Origin: Zea mays
Taxonomy: Eukaryota; Streptophyta; Magnoliopsida; Poales; Poaceae
DNA: 64,000 nt
Assembly (NCBI RefSeq): GCF_902167145.1
Contig: NC_050096.1
Span: 180,641,825 to 180,705,824, forward strand
Direction: 5' to 3'
The notes beneath the pieces were generated by a model. The model saw nothing but the letters and a program-made list of their open reading frames with translations. It did not search any database and was not told where the DNA came from. The translations under genes were made by a program, and so were the position numbers. Below, in pieces: positions 22,543 to 34,233 of the stretch. Position 1 is the first letter of the stretch. Each line of letters starts with the position of its first letter.

Positions 22543-23853
22543 TTGATCAAATCAATTAGTGAATAAAAGAGAAAACATAGTATGCATCTCATACTGGATC
22601 TTCTAGTTGTGGCATTTGGTTTGGAATTTGGGATTCAAATTATACTTGAATTTGAGTTCAAATCTTGAATAGGAAAAAGGAATAGAAAAAGAAAAATAGA
22701 GGAAAATAGAGGGGGAAAAGGAAATGAGAAAAGCCCGCCTGGGCCAAAAAGCTCCACAATTGGCCAATTAATACCGCATCAGCCCACCAAAGCTTTAGCG
22801 CCGACGGGTGGGACCGCTGGGTCAGTCGCACCGCGCGCACGCCATCGCAGTCGTCACAGACGCGTGGGACCCAGGCTCCAGGCCGCATGCTCCCGTAGGC
22901 TGGTTTTCTCCCATTTTCCCACTCTAGTCGTCCATGACAACAACTATAAAAGGATGGAGACCATAATGATCCAGCAATACTTCTGCGATGGGTTGTCAAG
23001 TATAGAGAAGTTAAACACCTAAAAGCCATGGTGTTTGGAAATTTTAGTTATTCTATTTTGCATGATGTATCTTCCTCTAACATGCCTTAATTTGCAAATT
23101 TGGCATAACTACTTATTGAAAAAATATATCTATGTAAAAAATACTAAGCATATTTGTGAAGCTAAACATGATGTTACTTAAGAAAATATGTTGTTTACAT
23201 AATAAGATTAATATTGAAATGGAAACATATGTAAATTAGAATCATCCGACAAAGCTAAAAGATATCAATGCTTTGAGAACCTTCTTCCGATCACGACCGC
23301 AGAAGTAGCTCTCCAAGGCTCAGCCAAGGTTGTCGTAATTCCACAAATACATGGCATGCATCCTCATCACCGCCGTCGCTGTAATAAACACGGACAACTC
23401 AATTCCCCGCTCCATCAATTTAGAAACGAGCAAGCAAGCAGTTGATCACTCACCCACATACGCACCAATCTGGCTCCCAAGCTCTGTTCGCATCAGTACA
23501 ACCAGCACTCCACCTGCAGCTACCAATCCAGGCCTACTCGGCCTAAGCGGATCAATTGATCGTCAGAGTCAGAGAGTTGGTCGTACGGGTACCTTAACTA
23601 CCATGGAACGATGTGGTGCGATGTAGAGCGGATAGCACCTCCCTACGCGGAATGGCACCCGCGCCATGCCTCTCAACTATAGCCTCCTCGTCGCCGATGC
23701 CACAGCGAGAGGGCCTGTGGCCGTAGCCACCGACCAGCATGTCTCCATGTCCTTGTCCGACCTCGACGTGTCATGGCAAGCAGTTGAACGCCAGCACCAG
23801 ACTGACGACACGGGTCTCTGAAGAGTCCGCCACCTCGGGAGATCTGAGCCCTG
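22543..23853. other. Older island between Helitron H1 and element E
   Basis: I find no supported gene. The stretch holds AT-rich DNA, a GC-richer block at about 22720-22960 with a possible TATA box CTATAAAAGG at 22944-22953, and a GC-rich block at about 23280-23853 with several short open frames on both strands. The latter block may be part of a gene cut by element E. No open frame in it longer than about 90 codons matches a protein I know. Confidence 0.4.
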
Positions 23854-24523
23854 TTGTTGGTTTGAGACTTGTTCTCAAATGCTATGAGTTAAGAACAAGG
23901 CAACACAAAACATTAATGATTAAAGACCTTCGTCCTTCAAAGCATTATCTCCTTTTGGATATAATGATCCTCAGACGAAGGTTATGAAGGACGTACCTTC
24001 ATCATCACAGTATATAGTAATGAAAGCGAAAGGATATGAGACATGGGAAATAACATGAATAATCATATGCCGTCATTAATATATCTTGATTATGTCATCA
24101 TGAATAAACATGAACAATGTTGAAATACATTTATACCTTCGGCTTGATAGAAGGCTAGAATCCAAGTGTGACGTGCGAGTGAATACAAGTCAGCGTGAAC
24201 AGTACGGTGTTACTGTTCATCTATTTATAGGCACAGGACGCAGCTAGTGTAAAATTACATCCATGCCCTTTATGTTTACTATTGACTTAAGGACAATCTA
24301 TCGAGGACTAGATAGCCTTTTCCTCTTAAGTCGGTTTCATTTTCCGCCGCTAAGCCAAAGCTTCTTTACGCATAGCTTCGGAACTGGTTCAACCTTCTCC
24401 CAGACCATGCTTTTCACATCGTGTACAACTTCATTCCGATTCCGAAGGTCCCTGTGAATGCATTATATTTGGAAAACATTAGTTGTGTTTTTTAGGACCT
24501 TCGGAAGACGAAGGCCCCCAACA
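23854..24523 (-). repeat. 3' LTR of element E (670 bp)
   Basis: It starts TGTTGGTTTGAGACTTG and ends GACGAAGGCCCCCAACA. Relative to the 5' copy it has a few extra bases right after TGTTGG. The minus-strand TATA box is at 24231-24240. GTAGCCCCTC, the reverse complement of the polypurine tract, follows at 24524. Confidence 0.9.
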
Positions 24524-24714
24524 GTAGCCCCTCACAGTATTAATTTGTTATAACAATAAATTCAGACTGTGATGTGAACGAAGGCCTTAAGCCGAAGGTT
24601 CGAAAAAACACCTTCCCTTCGCGAAAGTCAATGACAAACGGGCCCCGTCAAGTTGCAAAGCACTAGGCGTATAAATATGAACCCAAAACGGCAGCATTAG
24701 ACACGCCATTTCTG
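24524..24714 (+). promoter_or_regulatory. Promoter region of the element E antisense ORF
   Basis: This is homologous to 18516-18830 of D and 1-90 of A. A TATA box GTATAAATA is at 24669-24677. The ORF start itself is missing: the sequence breaks at CCATTTCTG and the E sequence resumes only at 50711, inside the coding region. About 185 bp of E, including the start codon, are gone. Confidence 0.6.
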
Positions 24715-24895
24715 CACCCCAACATGTTGTACCCTTCTCTAGGCCTCCTTCTTCTGCTTCTTGTTGGTCGGCTCTGAGCATGAACCGCCTATTATCGGGA
24801 GCACCAGCTTCGTAGCCGAAGCAGCTTCAGCTTGGTTGTTGAACGAAGCCATCAACTCAAAAAGTGGAAGTGAGTTCACCAGAGGTGGGCGCCAA
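24715..24895 (-). repeat. Extra copy of the element F leader outside its 3' LTR
   Basis: These 181 bp match 49902-50082 almost base for base. They include the PBS (TTGGCGCCCACCTCTGGTGA) and the short ORF start MTSFNNQ-like. In a normal element this leader occurs only inside the 5' LTR. Here it lies outside the 3' LTR, so the copy has the structure LTR-internal-LTR-leader. Confidence 0.85.
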
Positions 24896-25519
24896 TGTTG
24901 GGAACTTGTTCTCAAATGCTTCGAATTAAGAACAAGGCAACATAAAATGTTAAATGTTAATGCCCTTCGTCCATTGAAGCATTATCTCCCCAAAGGTATA
25001 ATGATCTTCGGACGAAGGTCATGAATAAAGGTCACGAAGGTCATACCTTCGTGATTAGAGTTATGAAATAATGAAAGATAAAATATATAAAATATGAAAG
25101 AATAATATATCAAAAACACTTAAACTTATTCACATATTTCATCATACAAACTTAAATATGAAAACATAACATTTAATCACATTTATACCTTCGTCTTGAC
25201 AGAAGGCAATAATCCGATTGTCGCGTGCAGGCGATTATAAGATTGCATGAACAGTACGGGGGTACTGTTCATCTATTTATAGGCACAGGACACAGCCTGT
25301 GAGAAATTACATTCATGCCCTTTACAAATGCTTACAATCATAATACAAGCTATCACGGGTCAATTGGTCATTTCATCTTTAAGTCGGTTCACTCCTTCGT
25401 CTTGAGACATGTCACTATGCCGAAGCTTTATGGGTGATAGCTTCGGCACTGCTTTTGAGAGGATCTGCCGAAGGTGTTTCTTCTTACAGGATCTTCGGCG
25501 ACGAAGCATACCCCCAACA
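24896..25519 (-). repeat. 3' LTR of element F (624 bp)
   Basis: It starts TGTTGGGAACTTGTTCTC and ends GAAGCATACCCCCAACA. The minus-strand TATA box is at 25273-25282. The reverse-complement polypurine tract GTAGCCCCTT follows at 25520. It differs from the 5' LTR at about 16 sites by eye (about 2.6%) plus a 7 bp indel. Confidence 0.9.
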
Positions 25520-26007
25520 GTAGCCCCTTCGCGGTGCTAGATCGTTTTTCGTAATGAGCTTGATCCGTGAAAAAGTCTCCTAGGCTTCGGAGAGCCAAAG
25601 ATCCGAAAAACACCTTCCCTGATCTCGTTGCCGAGAAACGATCACAAAATTTCGAGCGCGAGATGGTCCCACCATGCAGCGGGTAAACGCATCCTGGCGA
25701 TTCACCTTCTCGGGTTCTGTGGCCCACCACTCAGTGAGTGCGAGCGACCGTTCGTCCGGTGCAGAAGACTTGACGATTCACCTCCCCACCTACGACACTA
25801 TATAAACAGATGGGTAGGTGTGAAGTTACCACAACATTCATTGCTATTGCCCTGTTTTGCTGCCAAAAATTTGACCATAGCCGAAGCTTGTTCATCGCAC
25901 TCAACCGAAGTGTCGTTGTTGACTTTGCTTCGTCACAAGAGGAAGAGCTTCGGGAAAATTTAAAAAGTCAACAATTTCATCAAAAATTGTGAGGAATTCA
26001 TCATCAA
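25520..26007 (+). promoter_or_regulatory. Upstream region of the element F antisense ORF
   Basis: A TATA box CTATATAAAC is at 25798-25807, about 200 bp before the ATG at 26008. No other gene is visible in this stretch. Confidence 0.5.
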
Positions 26008-27002
26008 ATGGCAAGGGTACTTTCCACTGCTAGGGTTACACATGACGGAGAAGAAGCTGAAACTGCTGAGACCGCTCCAATTTCCGAAGTGATGAAACAG
26101 TCGGGGCTAGTAGTGTCGGAAGATGTTTCTGACGAAGGTGCAGCTGCCGATGAGGCTGAGCAGGTTGGTGCTGAGGAAGATGAATCTGAAGATGATTATA
26201 GTGTTGTGCCATCTAAACCTAGCCACCTGGAGTTTGGGAGGTCCACCGTTACCGAAGATGATATGCCTAAGTTGATGAAGTTAGGCTATTTCAGTGAGGC
26301 CAAAAAGGAGCTAATTCGCTTTGGCGGAGAGGAAATTACTCCGAAGCCAGAAAAGGATGAGGTGGTAGTCTTTAAAAGCTTTTTCAAAGCAGGATTAAGA
26401 TTTCCTTTGAATGAGATGATTGCTGATGTTTTGAAGAAGTTTGGGATTCATCTTCATCAGCTAACTCCTAACGCCATCGTTAGGCTTAGCGTCTACATAT
26501 GGGCCCTCCAAAGCCAGGGGGTAGAACCGTTTGCCGAAGGCTTCTGCCGAATACATGAGCTTCATTATCAAACAAAAGCTAGAGAAGATGGGCTGCACAA
26601 AAACTTCGGCTGCTACAATTTTGCTTATCGCAAAGATGCGAAGTCTCCAGTTATCAGCTATCGTACCAAGTGGTCAGCTGGCTGGAAGACTGAATGGTTT
26701 TATGTCAAAGTTGATGAGAAGAAGGAGAAGTTGGTTCAAAGACCATTAGAATTAATCTTCGGAGAGACTAGGTCCCGGTGCGACATGAAACCGGAGAGTT
26801 CAAGCCAAATTGCACTGGGCGAATTTCGAGTTATTGCAGAGCACATTGGTACTAGGGATCTGGTGCAAGAATTCTTGGCTTTTAGAGTGTTCCCAACTTT
26901 GAAAGAATGGGACATGCCGAAGCTCAAAGGGGAAAAGAAAAAGAAGGAACTTGTTCGGTTGCCCTATTATTATAAATTCAAGAAACACTTCAAAGTACCT
27001 TG

Positions 27003-27007
27003 CCAAG
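27003..27007. repeat. Left target-site duplication of Huck G (CCAAG)
   Basis: CCAAG at 27003-27007 matches CCAAG at 45939-45943 exactly. This fixes both ends of element G. Confidence 0.95.
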
Positions 27008-28358
27008 TGTCGGCGTTTCGACCCCGGGGGGGTCCCTGGACCGACGAGTAAATTGTCGCTGCGTGTCCCAGCCCAGATGGGTCGGCGCGAGATGGAACAC
27101 AAAGGGGGGAGAAACAGCAAGGGGAAACCGTGGCCTTCGTGTTGTCCTGCGCCCAGGGCGGATGCGCTTGTAGTAGGGGGTTACAAGCGCTCGCGTGGGA
27201 GAGGGAGAGAGAGAGAGCCTTGTGCGTCGGCCCGTTCTCCCGCGCAGCCAACCTTCTCGTACGAGAGCCCTGGACCTTCCTTTTATAGGCGTAAGGAGAG
27301 GGCCCAGGTGTACAATGGGGGGTGTAGCAATGTGCTAACATGTCTAGCAGAGAGGAGCCAGAGCCCTAAGTACATGTCGTCGTGGCTGTCGGAGAGGTTT
27401 TGGCGCCGTGTTCATGTGATGTCGTGGCCGTCGGAGGAGCACTTGAGCCCCATGGAAGTATAGCTGTTGGGGCTGTCGGATCCTTGCTGACGTCTCCTTG
27501 CTTCCGTAAGGGGCTGAGAACTACCGTCGTCATGGAGCACGTGGGGTGCCATCATTACATGTTTTACCGGGGCGAGCCAAATGGGACGCTGGTCTTGTTC
27601 CCCGTAGCCTGAGCTAGCTAGGGGTAGGATAATGATGGCCCCCCTTGTGACGTGGTCGGTTCGAGCCCAGGGTCGGGCGAGGCGGAGGCTCCTCCGAGGT
27701 CAAGGCTGAGTCCAAGCCCTGGGGTCGGGCGAGGCAGAGACCGTCGTCCGAGGTCGAGGTTGAGTCCGAGCCCTGGGGTCGGGCGAGGCGGAATCCGTCG
27801 TCCGACGTCGAGGTTGAGTCCGAGCCCTGGGGTCGGGCGAGGCGGAGCTTCCTATGGCGCCCGAGGCTGGACTTAGCTGCTGTCAGCCTCACTCTGTCGA
27901 GTGGCACAGCAGTCGGATCAGCGCAGGCGGCGCTGTTTTCCTGTCAGGTCGGTCAGTGGAGCGGCGAAGTGACTGCGGTCACTTCGGCCCTATCGCCCGA
28001 GGAGCGCGCGTCAGGATAAGGTGTCAGTCGATCCTTGCATTAAATGCTCCTGCGATAAACGGTCGGTTGGCGTGGCGATTTAGCCAAGGTTGCTTCTCCA
28101 CGAAGCCTGCCCGAGCTGGGCCTCGGGTGAGTCGAAGGTGCGTCCGTTGCTTGAGGAGACCCTCGAGCGAGACGTGAATCCTTCTGGGTCGGCTGCCTTT
28201 GCCCGAGGCTGGGCTCGGGCGAGGCGAGATCGTGTCCCTTGAGTGGACGGAGCCCTAACCTGAATTGCGCCCATCAGGCCTTTACAGCTTTGTGCTGATG
28301 GGGGGTTACCAGCTGAGATTAGGAGTCTTGGGGGTACCCCTAATTATGGTCCCCGACA
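27008..28358 (-). repeat. 3' LTR of Huck G (1351 bp)
   Basis: It starts TGTCGGCGTTTCGACCCC and ends TTATGGTCCCCGACA on the plus strand. A minus-strand TATA box (GCCTATAAAAGG) is at about 27280-27290. From about 27660 to 27845 a 50-55 bp GC-rich unit with CCCTGGGGTCGGGCGAGGC is repeated three to four times; the same array is in the other LTR. Short open frames here are products of the repeats. Confidence 0.95.
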
Positions 28359-29574
28359 GTAGCCCCCGAGCCTCGAAGGGAGTGTTAGTACTCGCTTGGT
28401 GGCTTGTGTCGCACTTTTTTGCAAGGGGACCGGCCTTTCTCGGTTGCGTTTCGTTTCGGTGGGTGCGCGCGAGCGCACCCGCCGGGTGTAGCCCCCGAGG
28501 CCTCGGAGGAGTGGTTTGACTCCTTCGAGGACTTAGCGTGTTTTGTGATGCCTCGGTCGGTCTGGTTGTTCCCTCATGCGAACTGGTCGTAGCCCGGGTG
28601 CATAGTCAGGTTCCAAGTTCTCCGGCTGGTATGATGACGCTGTCAATGGTTTGGCCGGAGCCGGGTTTGCGAGAGCAGCCCCCGAGCCTCCGCACAGAGC
28701 AAGAGGACGGTCAAGGACTGACTCGGCTTTTTTCATACGCCCCTGCATCGCCTTTCCGCAAGGAGGAGGGGGGGAAAGCGCCATGTTGCCCTCGGAGGGC
28801 GCCGAACATGGTGTCTCCAATGAGTTGCTAACGGGTGATCCGAGTGGACGCTCGTGCCCCGTTCGATAAGGGTCGGCTAGTGGCCCAGAGGCGCGCTCCA
28901 AAAGTACCTGCAGGTGATTTGCCGGACCCGGTCCCGTTTGATAGGGTCCGAGGGCTCGATGCCTCCCTATGATGGGATTCCATTACAGAATCGCTCCTGC
29001 TGGTCTCGGAAATGTCCTAGGGTACCTCGGGAGCGTAGCCCGAGCCTCGGCCATGTATCGGACGTACCCAGAGTCATCCCTCGCTCTACGTGCTCTGAGG
29101 CAGCTGTCGAACCCTTCGGGGGCCAGCCTACGAACCCCTGATCAGTAGTGGGCGCGGAGCCCGAGTGGCCTGAGGCGGCTGTCGGACCCATCCGAGGGGC
29201 CAGCCTTCAAACCTCTGACCAGTGGTGGACGCGGAGCCCGAGTGCTCTGAGGCGGCTGTCGAACCCTTCCGAGGGGCCAGCCTTCGAACCTCTGATTAGT
29301 AGGAGGGCTCGGAGCCCGAGTGCTCTGAGGCGGCTGTCGAACCCTTCTGAGGGGCCAGCCTTCGAACCTCTGATCAGTAGGGGGCTCGGGGCCCGCTTCC
29401 TTCGCGGAGAAGGATCCCTTTAGGAGTATCCCCTTTCTCGGTCCCTGTAGCAAGAGAGAGAAAGAGGAAGAGGATACGAAATCGAACAACGTGGCACACC
29501 TTTTTTGACGCGGTCATTATGGCGGAGGTGAAGCGTCGCCTGCTTCGCCTGCCAAAGGTGCCGCCTATCCGGCC
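28359..29574 (-). other. 3' non-coding region of Huck G with polypurine tract
   Basis: The minus strand next to the LTR reads GAGGCTCGGGGGCTAC, the polypurine tract. The rest of the stretch is GC-rich with no supported gene. Confidence 0.7.
29091..29398. repeat. Tandem repeat of about 77 bp, four copies, in Huck G
   Basis: Units start at 29091, 29166, 29243 and 29321, with periods of 75-78 bp. The core is TGCTCTGAGGCGGCTGTCGA, then GGGGCCAGCCTTCGAACC. The last two units are the most alike. It lies between the solo LTR and the polypurine tract. Confidence 0.85.
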
Positions 29575-32500
29575 TGTAACACCCTGAATTTGGGGTTATA
29601 AAACTTCTTTTCTAATATCCACCAAATTCAGGTGTTACTCTCTCATTCTTATGCTTTCCTTCCCTTTTTTTTCTTCTAAAAATGGAGACATATTTGGTTT
29701 TATATATCAACAAGCCTAGTAAAATGAAACCCTAAAGAAAAGAGAGAAGTCTTTGATTACTGCATAGCATACCGAGACATTTTTATGTTGAATTGTTGTG
29801 TTTGTGCACCAATTCAAACTCATTTAAATATATTTGATTCAAAAACTATATTTAAATTCAAATACGAATAAAAGAAAACAATAAAAAGGAAGAAAATAGA
29901 AAAAGTCTTTGCTTCCCCAATCTCCTAAGCCAGCCCAGCCTCACCCTGGCCCACTCCCCAGCGCAAGCCCAACTGGCTCCTTTCCTCCCTTCCCCGTGGC
30001 CCATCCGCAGCCGCGCCCTCCCTGGCAGCCTGCGCGAGGCCCACCTCCCCTTGGCCCACTCGCTCGCCGTGGCCCAGCGCCCCCAAACCCTAGCAGCGTG
30101 GGTGTCCCAGCCACAGCCGCCACCCTGCGTGTGGGCGCGCGAGCAGAGGCGCTCGCCCACGCCGTTCGCCCAGCCGCCGGGCCCGCCTGTCAGTGGCGCC
30201 CAGCCCACTGTTCTTCTTCCTCACAGGAACAACCGCCCCTTTGGCGCCCACGTCGTGCACCCGCGGAGCTGCAAATCCCTTGCCCAACTTCCCTCCCTCA
30301 TGCCTCCTCTCTCAGAGCCATCACCTCGCGCCTCCCTTCCGCGCCCTCCTCTTGCCATTGGCGCCTTGCCGCGCTTAGCACGCCGTCCGCCGGAGGCCGT
30401 GTCGCCCATGTCGTTCTTCTCCATCCGCCCATGGTGAGCCCCTCCCCTTCCTATCTCCATCCCCTCTTCCTCTCCCCTCGTTTGCGCTCGGTGTGGTGAC
30501 CACTTGCCATGGTCGGGGCTTGGCCGAGCCGGCCCAGCCACGCCAGCACGGTCGCCTCGTGTGCCCCGTGCGCCCGTAGCCCGGTCGGTCGTGGCCACCG
30601 TGCCGAGTCACCGCTGTCGAACGTCCTCGTCTGTACGCGGTCGCGGTCAGGCCAGCGCGGCCGAGCCGATCCCTAGGTCTGCGTGCCCTTGCTCCACCCT
30701 CTGCGAGTTCCAGTCGGCTCAGCCAGGCCGTCGCGCTCGCTGCTGGCACTCACCACGATCGGAGCAGCCAGCGACCCTCGCGGTCGGCTTACCGCACAAC
30801 AGCAACCTCGTCCCACCCTCGGATAGCCCCTGCGCGAACCCCGACCAGCCACTGCGAGGTGGGCGCCATGTCCTCGCTCGTCAAGACGGACATCACGCGT
30901 CTACCCCTGTGCATGGCTCCCCGCACGACGCGATTCGCAGAACCGCACGTGGATGACAACCCCAAAACCACATTCTTGTAGCACGCACTCGCGTTCGCTT
31001 GCGCGTAGCCCATCGTCGAAGACGATGTTTGTCTACCCTCGCATGTGTTTGTCTACCCCCCCTCCTCTACACCCTATGCAATGTCATCTACGCTTTTTTT
31101 TTGTGTATGGATAGCCTCGCCATTGTGTCATTCTCAATGTCGCGTCGTCGTCCTGAGATAAGAACGTCTACCCCATCATCGTCTACCCATGTCTACCCTC
31201 GTCTACCCCCCTCCCCCTGCACGTGCGAGCGTTCGCGCCGTTCGCTCGTGTCGTTGTTGCCGTTCGCGTGCGCGGTCGGTGCGCGCCGTCACCGTCCGTT
31301 CGCGCTTTGTCGCGCACGCGATCCGCGCACATTAGTTAGTTGTTTCGCTATAATCGTTTGTGCTTAGTAGTTAATTGAATAATTGATAATAGCTTACGCA
31401 AATAATTTATGCTAACTAAAATCAACTTAGAAAATATAGTATTGCCTCATCATATCCCCTATTTTAATTAGTTATTTACTTATTTATTCAATGCCTAGCA
31501 GGTTGTCGCACTAGTTAAAACTAAATTATAAGTTATAGTTATCAACCCGAGCTTTTTACAAATAGATGTCAACCCAAAATAATGTAATGTTGTTTTTAAT
31601 ATTTATTTGGTAATTAGTATAAGCACGACATGTAGTTAGTGATTCTCGCGTACCGCACACACGGTTTTGCACGTGGTTACATGCTGATCCACGTGTCGTT
31701 CGCGCTCGTCGTTTTCGTTGTTTCGCGCAGTCGCGCGCGTTATTAAATCCGTTACGATCCTTTTCGCGTTACGTTAATTTCATAACAATATCGTCAACAT
31801 GTTAATAATGTTATTTCATCACGTCACAAGTTTATATTATTTGATTAGCTATTAATTCTGTTTTATAGTTCTTAACTCGCGCTTTTATAAATAAGGGCTA
31901 ACTTGATTAATACAAACTTAAATGCTTCTTCCTTTAATTCGTGTCTAGTATAGTCACGTTATCTGTTAGCGAGTATCGCGCGTTGTCGTGCACATTTTTT
32001 CGTGTATCAGTCGTGCGCCGTGTGCGCATCACCGTGCTATTTGTGCCGTAGCGGTGTCGCGCGTGCTGTTCCGCACGTGGTGGCGTGCTGATTCGCGCGT
32101 CATTCGCGTTGGTCGCGCGCGCTGTTTCGGGTGTTGTCAGCGTGCTGTGTCGCGCGTGTCCGCGCGTCGTTTTCACGTTGTCGTGTTATTTTGTGTATCG
32201 TAAGTTCGCCTCGCGTAGAATCTCTCGTGTTAATTAAATTACTTATTTGACTAACATTCGTTAGCATAGCGGATTAATTGAACTAAATTATAGATATTAC
32301 TTATATTTGACAATGTCGAATTAGATATTATGATTAATACTCGTTTAGTGTGTACGCGATAACCTCTCGACCGTAGCCTCGACCGTCGTGTTTCTTTGTC
32401 CTCGTGTGACCGTAGTAACACACTCTATTTTATTTTGTGTATTTTATTATGTTTTACTTGGATGGTGTAATGCTCTTATGCATATATATGGTTGTTTGTT

Positions 32501-33944
32501 TGTATTCGCTGTGCATCGCGAATAGACTGCGATCTGTTTCCGAGCTTCGAGGAATCGACGGTCAAGCTTCGACGACCAAGAGATCAAACTCTTCGAGTTC
32601 AACAAAGTTGAAGACCCTGAGCATCTGTTTGGTGAAGGCAAGTGTCCTCTGACCCATTATGTCCCATTTACTTTATAATTCACGGTCCCGCATACTATGA
32701 ACAAACTAAGGATTTACTAGCTTTCTATTTACCTTGTCCTTGATTTACCTTTTGGGTTACTATGGTTAGCTTCATGCTAGCGCTTTACTTTAATCAATGA
32801 ACATGATGAGATACAATGATGATACTATGGTTTTATTCTGGATACGATGATATACTTGTGGCATTTAAGGGGACTCGGGTTGTTTCCCGAGTACCTCTCC
32901 GTAAGGACCTGTTCGTTGAGAGACCACCCGAGATAACAGCGCAACCATGAGGGTGAAATGGGAGGCCCTTAGCTAATTAATTAGAGGAACTAGAGGTGTA
33001 GTTGCTTCGCCGTCGTGCCGTCAATGGGGTCCAGGCACAGTGCTTGCTCTGCCGAGGCTGGGTGCCGAGGTTCTTTCGTTTTGCTTTTGTTAGTCACCCC
33101 TCTTCGGGGAGAGGTACTGTGTTTATCAAACTGGAGAAACCTAACGGGCGGCTATGACCTCTAGGGAATCTTTGTAAAAGCTACGTAGTGATACCCTGCC
33201 GGACCACCTAGGAAGTGATCAATGGGGAGTCATGATCCCCGGGCAAAACGAGAATCACGGCTCATGGGTAAAGTGTGCGACCTCTGCAGAGGGTAATGAA
33301 ACTGATATATCAGCCGTGCTCACGGTTAAGAGCAGCCTTGGGATCCTCTTTGATTAGAGATACATATGATATGAGATACAATGGTTCGATTGATGGTTTT
33401 GACTCGATGATGATAATGATGTTTTCTCGATGAGGAAATGGTTCACGGGTTGGCTATTACTAAAACTTGGCTTCCACTAATAACAAATACTTGACCAACT
33501 AAAAGCAACTGCTAGAGCTTAACCCCAAATAAAGCTAGTCCACTACAGCCAAACGGGACATTTGCTGAGTACGTTGATGTGTACTCACCCTTGCTTTCAC
33601 AAAACACCAGGTTGCCTTGGTGCAATCTATGCTCAGGTAAAGAAGAAGGCGTCGAGGTGGATCTCTAGGAGTTCCAGGACGTCGATGAGTTCGAGGATTA
33701 GGCTAGCGACCTCCCCCAGTCAGCTGCCTGTGGTGGGTTGTTTACGTTGGCTACGTTTGGATTCTGTGTACTTTGATTTATATTATGTAAATGGCTCTAG
33801 TCTGTAACATTATTACTTATTCTTTATTGTAATTCGAAGCATTGTGCTATGGTGAGTCATTTATGTAATCGCCGTGTACGTGAATTACTGATCCTGGCAC
33901 GTACATGGTCCGCATTCGGTTTACCTTCAAAACCGGGTGTGACA
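29575..33944 (+). mobile_element. Solo LTR of a Tekay-type chromovirus (4370 bp)
   Basis: It begins TGTAACACCCTGAATTTGG and ends AACCGGGTGTGACA, with near-inverted ends. The flanks are CGGCC (29570-29574) and CTGCC (33945-33949), a 4-of-5 target duplication. No internal coding domain is present, so it is most likely a solo LTR. The block at 32870-33360 (CCGAGTACCTCTCCG, ATCAATGGGGAGTCATGATC, GGTAAAGTGTGCGACCTCTG) is what I know from very long Tekay/Gyma-type LTRs. The first 55 bp fold back on themselves (ACACCCTGAATTTGG against CCAAATTCAGGTGTTA). Orientation is uncertain. The GC-rich open frames at 29900-31000 are not supported as genes. Confidence 0.7.
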
Positions 33945-34091
33945 CTGCCGCAGAGTTAATGCGACGGGACGAGTGGTTCGCGGGGCAGCCGTTGTGTGTG
34001 CGCGAGCTGTTCGAGGAACGGGCGTTTCGTCTTTGAGTTTTGAATCTCGCGGCGGGTTCGGGCGAAGTGTTGAACGGGTCTCGCCTGGGCC

Positions 34092-34101
34092 TTTATATAT
34101 T
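34092..34101 (+). promoter_or_regulatory. TATA box of the Huck antisense ORF
   Basis: TTTATATATT lies about 135 bp upstream of the ATG at 34234. The solo LTR sits about 150 bp further upstream. Confidence 0.5.
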
Positions 34102-34233
34102 CGGGAGAGGGACCGATGACGGTTCTTTACTCTACCGCTCGCCTCCCACTTAGGTTTCCGCAACCTGAGGGAATAGCCAGAGAAAGAAAACCGCGCACCT
34201 TGTCCGCTCCGCCGCCACCTCTTCTGCTTGGTG

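Noticed and set aside
26951..27463. 170-codon plus-strand frame across the F/Huck boundary
   Set aside because: It crosses an insertion junction and its Huck part recurs in the other LTR at 44635-45015. It is an insertion artefact.
27611..27907. Repetitive open frames with LSPSPGVGRG or its antisense
   Set aside because: They are translations of the 50-55 bp repeat in the Huck LTR and recur at 45234-45458.
29142..29489. 115-codon open frame on the minus strand
   Set aside because: It is a translation of the 77 bp tandem repeat in Huck G.
29900..31370. Long GC-rich open frames on both strands (for example 29909-30499 and 30504-30956)
   Set aside because: They lie in the solo LTR, overlap on both strands, are P-, R- and A-rich and show no domain. 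GC-rich LTR sequence explains them.
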